A DNA stretch of 64,000 nt. Origin: VAYN01 sp963702075 (lineage in GTDB: Bacteria > Actinomycetota > Thermoleophilia > Solirubrobacterales > 70-9). This document shows, piece after piece, positions 33,046 to 39,948 of this stretch; position 1 is the first letter of the stretch, and each line of letters begins with the position of its first letter. A model generated the notes under the pieces. The model saw nothing but the letters and a program-made list of their open reading frames with translations, was not told the origin of the DNA and ran no database searches. A program made the position numbers and the translations under genes. The stretch covers positions 62,001 through 126,000 of the forward strand of contig OY969703.1 of assembly GCA_963702075.1 (NCBI GenBank), in the 5' to 3' direction.

Positions 33046-33072
33046 TTGGCACTCTCAGGGTCGGAGTGCCAA
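33046..33072. promoter_or_regulatory. CIRCE operator (HrcA site) before groES-groEL
   Basis: The perfect inverted repeat TTGGCACTC-N9-GAGTGCCAA matches the CIRCE consensus (TTAGCACTC-N9-GAGTGCTAA) with one complementary change per arm. HrcA binding represses chaperonin genes until heat shock. It sits between the groES start and the stop of the SRPBCC gene. Confidence 0.92.
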
Positions 33073-33092
33073 GAGAGGAGGATAGCGAAGGT

Positions 33093-33569
33093 TCAGTCGC
33101 TCGCCAAGAGACGGCAGCCGAGCAACTGCGCGATCCCCTCGCCGCCGCGCTGCATCACCCAGTCGTGATTCCACTCGAAAGCGGGACGCAGGAGCGGCGC
33201 CAGCAGGTTCATCCAGGGCTTGGTGGTGCGCACGTTCCACTCATAGAGGACGGCGGTCACCCCGTCCTGCTCGTAGAGCCGCCAGCGCCCGATCCCTTCC
33301 AGCTCGCCGACCGCCCGCCCCTCCATCAGGGTCGGGTGCTCGATCCGGGTCGTCGTCACCTCGAAGGACACCCGGTAGGGCAGCAGGCTCTTCCAGACCA
33401 TCTGCGAGACGCTGCCGAGCCCGTCGCCTCCGTCGCCAGGGCGCAGCTCGGTCGCCTCCTCCACCCCGCGCCACCAGCGCGGCCAGGCACCCTGGTCGTG
33501 AATCGCCTCCCAGACCGGCTCCCGCGGCGACTCCAGCAGCCAGGTGGTGAGGAACGCGTATTCCGCCAT
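33093..33569 (-). CDS. SRPBCC-family (polyketide cyclase/lipid transport-like) protein
   Basis: 158 residues. The N-terminus MAEYAFLTTWLLESPREPVWEAIHDQGAWPRWW carries the SRPBCC start (WxxxxPxxxVWxxIxDxxxWPxWW), followed by the expected strands and a C-terminal helix (FEWNHDWVMQRGGEGIAQLL). Such proteins bind small hydrophobic ligands in a cavity. The ligand is unknown. Cytoplasmic. Confidence 0.85.
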   Translation of the reverse strand: MAEYAFLTTWLLESPREPVWEAIHDQGAWPRWWRGVEEATELRPGDGGDGLGSVSQMVWKSLLPYRVSFEVTTTRIEHPTLMEGRAVGELEGIGRWRLYEQDGVTAVLYEWNVRTTKPWMNLLAPLLRPAFEWNHDWVMQRGGEGIAQLLGCRLLASD

Positions 33570-33585
33570 CGCGCCTAAATCTATG

Positions 33586-33689
33586 CCTGGGGGCGCCCGG
33601 CCAAGCAGATCAAGGACGCAGGGAGCGTGGCGTGCTCCGCACGCGAGCGACCGAGGACGCAGATATGCGCCGCGCCGGGCGCCCCCAGG
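33586..33689. repeat. 104-bp inverted repeat with nested hairpin
   Basis: Perfect 16-bp arms at 33586-33601 and 33674-33689 enclose a 72-base centre that contains a smaller hairpin (GCGTGC/GCACGC with loop TCC near 33630-33648). The outer arm ends one base before the stop codon of the ASCH gene. It lies between the ASCH and SRPBCC genes on the same strand. It could be a terminator or a REP/MITE-type repeat; only this copy is visible here. Confidence 0.6.
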
Positions 33690-34094
33690 TCAGTTGTGGT
33701 GGGGGGTCTCGCCATTGCCGAGATGGGTGTGCGGCGGCTCGACGATCTGCGAGAAGCGGATCACCGTCACCTGATCGTCCTCGGAGACCGGCCGGCTGTA
33801 GATCTGCTCGAGAAAGCGAAGCTCCTCCTCGAGGCGGCGGAACTCCGGGTTGTCGTGCTCGATGTCGCGGCGGCTGAGGTCGCCCGCGCGCTTGACCTCG
33901 ACGTCGTCGATCACCGCGGTGAAGATCTTCTCCCGCTGGCTGTGGCGGAAGCCGACCGTTACCCAGACGACCTGGCCGCGCTCGTACTTGTTGCTCTTGT
34001 CGCCGAGGCGAATCGTCGCGGTCTTGCGACCGCGCTTGAGCTGGTCGATGAAGACCGCGGAATAGAAGTTCAAGACGTAGATGCCGCCCCGCAT
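33690..34094 (-). CDS. ASCH-domain protein (RNA-binding PUA-like fold)
   Basis: 134 residues. YVLNFYSAVFIDQLKRGRKTATIRLGDKSN is the ASCH signature, followed by YERGQVVWVTVGFR. ASCH proteins are thought to bind RNA or nucleotides and act as translation or RNA-processing factors; functions are mostly unproven. Start MRGGIYVLNFY. The gene follows the inverted repeat at 33586-33689. Confidence 0.85.
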   Translation of the reverse strand: MRGGIYVLNFYSAVFIDQLKRGRKTATIRLGDKSNKYERGQVVWVTVGFRHSQREKIFTAVIDDVEVKRAGDLSRRDIEHDNPEFRRLEEELRFLEQIYSRPVSEDDQVTVIRFSQIVEPPHTHLGNGETPHHN

Positions 34095-34221
34095 GAGGCT
34101 GCGAGCGTATAGGAGAGAAGCGGCGACCGGGGCACTAGGCAGCGGATCCGATTCCTTTAGCCCTTTGGACGAATCTCTGGTTTAGGTCGAGGTTTTTCGC
34201 CGGGCTTCCGATCAATGGGTC

Positions 34222-36114
34222 GTGGTCCAAGCACGCAGTTCCTCCCGCCTGCTCCTCCCGGCGCTGATCTTCGCGACCGGGCTCTTCCTGCTGCTCCCCT
34301 TCGCCGGCCAGGCGCTGGCGAAAAAGTGCGACGGCAAGAAGGTGACGATCATGGGCACGCCCGGCAATGACCACATCGTCGGCAAAAAGGCCAGCGACGT
34401 CATCTATGGCGGCGGCGGCAACGACGTCATCACCGGCGGCCCCAACGGCAACGACACGATCTGCGGCGGCCCCGGCAACGACACGATCATCGGCGGCCGC
34501 GGTTACGACGACCTCCAGGGGGAAGGTGGCAACGACCACCTCGAGGGAGGCACCGGGTCCGACCAACTCGACGGCGGGGAAGGCGACGACAAACTCTCCG
34601 GCGAAAAGGGCGCCGACGGCCTCCACGGTGGTGGTGGCGATGACTTCGTCACCGGCTACAAGGGCCCCGACAAGATCGACGGCGGCGCCGGCAACGACTT
34701 CATCGACGGTCAGCAGGGCAGCGACAAGATCGAGGGCGACGGCGGCGACGACAGGTTGCTGGGCGACAAGGGCAACGACCAGGTCGAAGGCGGCGAAGGC
34801 GACGACCTGATCGAAGGCGGGCCCGGCGACGACAACGACCTCGAAGGCGGGCCCGGAGCCGACGAAGTCTTCGGCGGCGCCGGCACCGACAATGCGGACG
34901 GCGGTCCGGGAGACGGCGACATCGTCCGCGGCGACGCCGGCACCGACAGCCTCTCCGGGGGCGAAGGCAACAACGACATCGTCTCCTACGCCAGCTCCAC
35001 CCGCGGCGGCATCCAGGTCAACCTCGCCGCCGGCACCGCCAAAGGCGACGGCCACGACTCCCTCAACGGCTTCGAGGACGTGGTCGGCTCTCCGCAGGGC
35101 GACACGATCGTCGGCGACGGGCAGGAAAACCGGATCGACGGCGGCGTCGGCGACGACACCCTCCAGAGCGGCGGCGGCGATGGCCAAGCATTTGGCGGGC
35201 CGGGAACCGACACGTGCGAAGGCTTCGCGAGCGAAAGCTCCTGCGGCCCGGAACCGTCACCACCCCCGAACTTTGCCTACGGGACCCTGAACCAGGGCCT
35301 CGACGGCGCCAGCTTGATCATCCAGGGCAGCCCCCAGGACGACGAAATCCGCATCTCCCGCTCCCCCGACGCCTGGGTGATCTCCTCGTCGCAGCCGATC
35401 TTCCCCGGCGACGGCTGCCAACCCCAGTCCTCCAACCCGAGCGCGACCACCTGCCCCGACTCGGGCGCGCCGCCGCTGATCGTCGTCACCGGCGGCAACG
35501 GCAACGACAAGATCGTCGTCGATCCAAGCGTCCCCGCCAACGCCCACGTGCGGATCAACGGCAACGCCGGCAACGACGAACTAATCGGCGGCGAAGGCGA
35601 CGACGTCCTCGAAGCGGGCGAGAACTACAACGGGCCCGACCACGGCAACGACACGCTGATCGGCAACGGCGGCAGCGACGTCCTCTACGCGGATCCGGGC
35701 GGCGACAAGCTCTTCGGCGGACCGGGCAACGACCTGCTGGTCAACTCGGTCCCCACCTGCCAGGGCCACAGCTTCGACGGCGGCCCCGGCGAGGACACGG
35801 TCTCCTACGCCCGCTCGAAAGACAACCTGCGGGTGGAAATCGGCGGCACCGGCGGCCCTCCAGGCTGCGGCAACCCCGACCAGGTGCTGAGCGACAACGA
35901 GAGCCTCGAGGGATCCGACGGGCCCGACGTCCTGATCGGCGACAACGGCGACAACAGCCTGATGGGCCACCTCGGCGCCGACACCTTCATCGGCAAAGGC
36001 GGCGACGACTTCATCGAAGCCATCGACGGCCAGCACGACAAACAGATCGACTGCGGCGCCGGCAACGACGAAGCCGCCCGCGACCCGAAAGACCCGCAGG
36101 GCATCAGCTGCTGA
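34222..36114 (+). CDS. Secreted RTX/hemolysin-type calcium-binding repeat protein
   Basis: 630 residues starting at GTG. The signal peptide SSSRLLLPALIFATGLFLLLP (cut near QALA) is followed by many nonapeptides GGxGxDxUx such as GGPGNDTIIGG and GGTGSDQLDGG. These form parallel beta-roll repeats that bind Ca2+. A non-repeat block around residues 350-440 (FAYGTLNQGLDGASLIIQG) separates two repeat sets. Cysteines occur in GADGADTC-like FGGPGTDTCEGF. There is no protease or lipase domain, so it is probably a surface or exported structural protein. Confidence 0.9.
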   Translation: MVQARSSSRLLLPALIFATGLFLLLPFAGQALAKKCDGKKVTIMGTPGNDHIVGKKASDVIYGGGGNDVITGGPNGNDTICGGPGNDTIIGGRGYDDLQGEGGNDHLEGGTGSDQLDGGEGDDKLSGEKGADGLHGGGGDDFVTGYKGPDKIDGGAGNDFIDGQQGSDKIEGDGGDDRLLGDKGNDQVEGGEGDDLIEGGPGDDNDLEGGPGADEVFGGAGTDNADGGPGDGDIVRGDAGTDSLSGGEGNNDIVSYASSTRGGIQVNLAAGTAKGDGHDSLNGFEDVVGSPQGDTIVGDGQENRIDGGVGDDTLQSGGGDGQAFGGPGTDTCEGFASESSCGPEPSPPPNFAYGTLNQGLDGASLIIQGSPQDDEIRISRSPDAWVISSSQPIFPGDGCQPQSSNPSATTCPDSGAPPLIVVTGGNGNDKIVVDPSVPANAHVRINGNAGNDELIGGEGDDVLEAGENYNGPDHGNDTLIGNGGSDVLYADPGGDKLFGGPGNDLLVNSVPTCQGHSFDGGPGEDTVSYARSKDNLRVEIGGTGGPPGCGNPDQVLSDNESLEGSDGPDVLIGDNGDNSLMGHLGADTFIGKGGDDFIEAIDGQHDKQIDCGAGNDEAARDPKDPQGISC

Positions 36115-36127
36115 GGCCGGCGGCGAA

Positions 36128-36790
36128 CTAGCCGCCGAATCCCTCCTCGCCGATCAGCGGCACGAAGCGGCAGGGTCCGAGCTCGCGGGTCTCGATCCGA
36201 TCGCCCCGGCGGCGCAGAACCGTGAGCACGTCCGCGTCCTCGCCTGAGACCGGGACCACCAGCCGGCCGCCGTCGGCCAGCTGATCGATCAGCGCCGGCG
36301 GCGCGGCCGGGGCGGCGGCGTGGACGGCGATCGCATCGAACGGCGCCCGCTCCGCCACCCCGAGGCTGCCGTCGCCGACGACCAGCTCGACGTTCCTCAC
36401 CCCCGACGACTCGAGCGCCTCCGCTGCCTTGCGCGCCAGCGACCCGCGGCGCTCGATGCTGACGACGTGCGCCGCGAGCCGCGCGAGAACCGCGGCCGAA
36501 TAGCCCGAGCCAGTGCCGACCTCGAGGACCAGCTCCGATCCCTCCAGCTCGAGCGCCTGGCAGATCGAGGCGACGATCCAGGGCTGCGAGATCGTCTGCT
36601 CCTCCCCGATCGGCAGCGCCGAGTCCTCGTAGGCCCGATCCCGTAGCGCCGCCGGCACGAACGCCTCCCGCGGCACGCCATCCATCGCCGCCAGCACCCG
36701 TTCGTCCTCGATCCCCCGTTTCCGCAGCTGGCGCTCGACCATCCGCTTGCGCTGAGACTCGAACTTGGCGGCTGAGGAGGCGGGTGCCAT
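36128..36790 (-). CDS. pcm: Protein-L-isoaspartate O-methyltransferase
   Basis: 220 residues from the ATG at 36790 (an ATG at 36832 is possible). It has the PCMT start SQRKRMVERQLRKRGIEDERVLAAM, motif LPIGEEQTISQPWIVASICQ and SAM-binding region VLEVGTGSGYSAAVLARL. It methylates isoaspartyl residues in damaged proteins to start their repair. It lies just downstream of the RTX gene on the opposite strand (13-base gap). Confidence 0.93.
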   Translation of the reverse strand: MAPASSAAKFESQRKRMVERQLRKRGIEDERVLAAMDGVPREAFVPAALRDRAYEDSALPIGEEQTISQPWIVASICQALELEGSELVLEVGTGSGYSAAVLARLAAHVVSIERRGSLARKAAEALESSGVRNVELVVGDGSLGVAERAPFDAIAVHAAAPAAPPALIDQLADGGRLVVPVSGEDADVLTVLRRRGDRIETRELGPCRFVPLIGEEGFGG

Positions 36791-36858
36791 CGGGCACAGC
36801 GTAGGACGCTGCTCCAGTTGCCCATTCGACATGTGGCTTTGGAGGGTTGGGAGAGTTT

Positions 36859-36876
36859 GAACAGACTTTTCTGTTC
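36859..36876 (+). promoter_or_regulatory. 7-bp inverted repeat before secreted-protein gene
   Basis: GAACAGA-CTTT-TCTGTTC lies 21 bases before the ATG at 36897 and just before the site GAAAGGAC that serves as ribosome-binding site. It may be an operator or a short 5' hairpin. Only the dyad is seen; no regulator can be named. Confidence 0.3.
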
Positions 36877-36896
36877 ATTACACGAAAGGACTGTCC

Positions 36897-37559
36897 ATGA
36901 ACACGACCGCCAAAACCATCGGGGCGACCGCTGTCTTCACCCTCATCGGTCTCAGCCTGCTGTCTGCGACCGCCTCGGCCTCCCCCGAACTCACACATCC
37001 GACAGCCACTCGGCTTTCGGTCGGGACGCTGCTGAAAGCTACAAACGTGGGCCTGATTAGGACAACAGAAAGCAGCGGGGCGACCATCTACGAATGCACC
37101 GGTTCGGAATTGACAGGGGAACTGACGAAGAACAACGGCAGCGAAATCGAAGCGACCATCACCAAAGCTGGCTTCCCGGGGACTGCCTTCAAAGAAGCGT
37201 GCACAACCACGATCGGCGTCGCGATCAAGACCACAACCTCGGTTCCCTGGTGCCTCCGCATGACCCCGGCGATGGCCGCAGACGAATTCCAGATCAGAGG
37301 CGGCAAATGCTCCGAAGCTGCAAAAGAACTGACCTACACCCTCGACGGTCCCGAATGCACCTACGGGCGAGCGACTCCTCTCAAAGGCACCTTCGCAACA
37401 GACAAAGCAGGCATCACAGACGCAACCCTGACCTTGTCCGAGCAGTCGTTCACCAGGAAATCAGGCAGCAGCCTGCTCTGTTTCAGCGAATACAAATGGG
37501 ACGTCGTCTACACACTCGAGACAGATAAATCAGTCGCGGAACCGCTGTACCTCTCGTGA
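36897..37559 (+). CDS. Secreted protein of a lineage-specific family (paralogue of 44901-45590)
   Basis: 220 residues. Signal peptide MNTTAKTIGATAVFTLIGLS...ASA. The mature part shares HPTATRL, LLKATNVG, VPWCL, DEFQIRGGKCSE and LETDKSVAEPLYLS with the protein at 44901-45590. Cysteines at matching places suggest disulfides. No enzymatic motif is seen. Families like this are multi-copy in Thermoleophilia, probably cell-envelope or secreted. Codon use is less GC-biased than its neighbours. The start has the SD GAAAGGAC. Confidence 0.75.
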   Translation: MNTTAKTIGATAVFTLIGLSLLSATASASPELTHPTATRLSVGTLLKATNVGLIRTTESSGATIYECTGSELTGELTKNNGSEIEATITKAGFPGTAFKEACTTTIGVAIKTTTSVPWCLRMTPAMAADEFQIRGGKCSEAAKELTYTLDGPECTYGRATPLKGTFATDKAGITDATLTLSEQSFTRKSGSSLLCFSEYKWDVVYTLETDKSVAEPLYLS

Positions 37560-37560
37560 C

Positions 37561-38136
37561 CTACAACGGTTCCTGAAGAAACCCTGGCGCGAAGGACCAT
37601 TCGGGGTACCTTCGCGCCAGATAGTCGCGGTGACCGTCCCAGCTGTCCGGTGCGAGGGCGACGAGGTCGAGGAAATCGATTCGCGGTCCCCGTTTTCTGC
37701 AGCCCCAGCTGAAGCCGAGGACGGCGCGGACTTCGTGGCGGAACTCGAGCAGCTCCCCCCCTAGACCGCAGAGGAAGGTATGGGCGAGGAAGTCGAAGTT
37801 CTCGCCGTCGTAGTGGGGAGCGTCGAACAGGGTCGGGGAGACGCCGTAGAAGCCGAACGGGTGCGGCAAGGGAGCCAGCGGTTCGAAGTCGTCTGCATGA
37901 AAGCCGTCGTCGTGCCAGCTGTCGTCGACCATCTGGACCCAGCCGAGCATGTCCGCGTACCCCTGGGCTGGGGGCGCGATCGTCGCCCGGCAGACCGGGA
38001 AGCCGCGGGCGAACTCCTCGCAGCCGAGGGCGGCGGGGTCGTCGTTTTCGCGGACCTCGACCCGGACCTCGCCCTCCCGCCCGGCCCAGCGGAACGGCAG
38101 GGCCAGGGTCAAAGGAGGCTGCGCTGTGCCACTCAC
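37561..38136 (-). CDS. Hypothetical protein, unassigned
   Basis: 191 residues, starting at GTG. It is acidic, with motifs YADMLGWVQMVDDSWHDD, FGFYGVSPTLFDAPHY and GFSWGCRKRG. No signal peptide or membrane segment is seen; many aromatic residues suggest a compact soluble fold. The 3' end meets the secreted gene at 37559 with a one-base gap. I recognise no family. Neighbours are a Crp/Fnr regulator upstream on the same strand (8-base gap), so they may be co-transcribed. Confidence 0.7.
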   Translation of the reverse strand: MSGTAQPPLTLALPFRWAGREGEVRVEVRENDDPAALGCEEFARGFPVCRATIAPPAQGYADMLGWVQMVDDSWHDDGFHADDFEPLAPLPHPFGFYGVSPTLFDAPHYDGENFDFLAHTFLCGLGGELLEFRHEVRAVLGFSWGCRKRGPRIDFLDLVALAPDSWDGHRDYLARRYPEWSFAPGFLQEPL

Positions 38137-38144
38137 GCGGACCC

Positions 38145-38843
38145 TCAGTAGATGTAGTTGCGCAGCTTCTCGGGCTCGAGGACGGTCACCCGGCCGCGGC
38201 CGGAGCGAACGACGCCGGCGCGCTCGAGCTCGGCGAGGAAGCGGCTGACCGACTCGCGGGAGGTGCCGGCGAGCTGAGCGAGGTCGGTCTGGTTCATCTG
38301 GATCGTCACTTCTTCCCCGGGGTTGTCATCCCCGTCCTGACCCTCGCGGCTGAGCTGGGCGAGGATGCCGGCGACGCGGCTGGGGACGGTCTGGAAGGAC
38401 TGGCGGGAGAGGCGGACGTTGGCGGCACGGAGGCGGCGGACCAAGCCGGCCACGAGCTTCAGCGAGATCTCGGGGTGGCGGGCGAGCAGAGAGCGCACGT
38501 CGTTGGCCGGCAGCGCCAGCAGCTCGCCTTCGCTCAGGGCCTCGGCGCTGGCCGAGCGCTGGTCGCCGTCGAGCATCGCCAGCTCGCCGAAGATCTCACC
38601 GGGGCCGAGGGTGGCGAGGGTGATCGCGCGGCCGTCGGAGTGTTCGCGGGTGACCCGGAAGCTGCCCTCCTTGACGATGTAACAGGCGTCGGAGTCGTCG
38701 CCCTCGTGGAAGACGCGGGTGCCGGCCGGGAAGCTCCGCGGCACGGCGACGTGCGAGAAGCGCTCCAGCTCCCCCTCCTCCAGGTCGGCGAAGAGCGTCA
38801 CGCTCTTCAGCAGCTCGACCGCACTCTGATCTGCCTCAGGCAC
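38145..38843 (-). CDS. Crp/Fnr-family transcriptional regulator
   Basis: 232 residues, starting at GTG. The N-terminal cyclic-nucleotide-binding domain has GDDSDACYIVKEGSFRVT and the phosphate-binding GEIFGELAMLDGDQRSASAEA (GELAL...R..S/A-type cassette). The C-terminal winged helix carries MNQTDLAQLAGTSRESVSRFLAELERAGVV with the SRESVSR recognition helix. It is likely a cAMP- or nucleotide-responsive activator. A palindrome lies 20 bases upstream (38863-38882). Confidence 0.92.
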   Translation of the reverse strand: MPEADQSAVELLKSVTLFADLEEGELERFSHVAVPRSFPAGTRVFHEGDDSDACYIVKEGSFRVTREHSDGRAITLATLGPGEIFGELAMLDGDQRSASAEALSEGELLALPANDVRSLLARHPEISLKLVAGLVRRLRAANVRLSRQSFQTVPSRVAGILAQLSREGQDGDDNPGEEVTIQMNQTDLAQLAGTSRESVSRFLAELERAGVVRSGRGRVTVLEPEKLRNYIY

Positions 38844-38862
38844 TACACCGATTATGGCAATG

Positions 38863-38882
38863 GTTTGGCCGGGCGGCCAAAC
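38863..38882. promoter_or_regulatory. 8-bp inverted repeat before the Crp/Fnr gene
   Basis: GTTTGGCC-GGGC-GGCCAAAC lies 20 bases upstream of the GTG start, a likely operator place. It does not match the TGTGA-N6-TCACA consensus of Crp. It may be an operator or part of the transcript hairpin. Confidence 0.35.
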
Positions 38883-39263
38883 TCATCGTCGCGACGGGTG
38901 GTCCCCCACGGCCCACGGCCGTACTTTTGGCGCTCCATGGCGAGTCGCTGACCATGCGCGGTGCGTGAGTTTCCACGATCCATTTCCGCTACCGAAATCA
39001 CCGCTGGGACACGAATCTCGCACTCTCGCCTGCACCTTGCGGTCGGTCATCGAATCGAGCGGTCCTACGGGTCGGTGGACTTCCGCTGGCGCGGAGCGAT
39101 CCTCCCCGAGCGCTCCCTGCACCGGGTCTGAAGACAGACCGGGACGAGATCATCGCAGCGCTGACGGACCTGGCAAATCGAACAGGAGGTTCCGCCCGAG
39201 GCGTGTCCACCCCGGGCGTTTGAGTCAGATGCACTGAGAGGAATTACTCATCCTAGGCGGGTT
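38883..39263. other. Gap without a supported gene
   Basis: This 380-base stretch between the Crp/Fnr gene and the collagen-like gene has one plus-strand open frame (38854-39237) without a recognisable start, codon bias or family. Near its end, KTDRDEIIAALTDLANRTGG (a different frame) looks like the C-terminal end of a protein and may be a remnant. I do not call a gene here. Confidence 0.5.
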
Positions 39264-39923
39264 TCAGCAATCTTCTTCTTCTTCGGTTTCCGGGTTGATC
39301 GGACAGCGTGCAGTAGCGGCCCAGCTACCCACAGCCCGCGAATCTTTTCCCGGTTCCAATGCTTTGAACCCACCCACCCATCCGAGGATGTTGCTTGGCT
39401 GTTTTTCTTCCCCAGTCCGGAGGCTGTTTTCACTGAACGATTCATATAAACAGAAGAATCCCCGAGCGGCTTCGGGTTTCGATGCACTTCCCGGGCAATG
39501 AATCGGTCCTTCACCGAGTTCGGTTCCTGCAGGTGCCCGGAGCGGATATGAGATGGTCACATAGTAATTTTCGCTACCTTCACCTCTGTACGACCAGAGT
39601 CCGGCCATCGTCTTCCCCGGCGGCAGTTCGGTTTCCGTCGGCCCTGGAGGCCCTTCTTCCCCCGGTGCGCCCGGATTCCCAGTGTCGCCCTTCGGCCCCG
39701 GGTCGCCCTTGGGCCCTTGCGGCCCAGCGGCACCGGCGTCTCCCTTCGGCCCCTGAGCGCCGGGCTTCCCCGCATACCTCTTCGCGATCTTGACGACCTG
39801 CTTTTCCTGGCCCTTGGTCAGCCCGCCGGCGGCAAAGGCGGTGCCCGCGACCGCGGCGATCAGCGCCACGACCGCGACCACCAAGCCGGCGCTGCCGAGC
39901 TTGTTGTGGAGTCGGTTCAGCAT
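39264..39923 (-). CDS. Secreted/anchored collagen-like protein
   Basis: 219 residues. The N-terminal hydrophobic segment (LNRLHNKLGSAGLVVAVVAL...AFAAGG) is a signal or membrane anchor typical of Thermoleophilia collagen-like proteins. About 15 Gly-X-Y triplets follow (from GKPGAQGPKGDAG to GEEGPPGPT), which would form a short triple helix. The C-terminal domain (about 120 residues with Cys pairs) has no known family and is probably the globular head. It probably sits on the cell surface. The gene is 25 bases downstream of the large secreted gene on the same strand. Confidence 0.85.
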   Translation of the reverse strand: MLNRLHNKLGSAGLVVAVVALIAAVAGTAFAAGGLTKGQEKQVVKIAKRYAGKPGAQGPKGDAGAAGPQGPKGDPGPKGDTGNPGAPGEEGPPGPTETELPPGKTMAGLWSYRGEGSENYYVTISYPLRAPAGTELGEGPIHCPGSASKPEAARGFFCLYESFSENSLRTGEEKQPSNILGWVGGFKALEPGKDSRAVGSWAATARCPINPETEEEEDC

Positions 39924-39948
39924 CTAGGTGTTCCCTCCCTGTGGGATG

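Noticed and set aside
34222..36114. CRISPR or DNA tandem repeat array
   Set aside because: The periodicity is from the RTX nonapeptides in a coding frame; there are no spacers or fixed repeats.
38854..39237. 127-residue plus-strand frame
   Set aside because: No family, poor start, and out of keeping with codon use of real genes; treated as gap.
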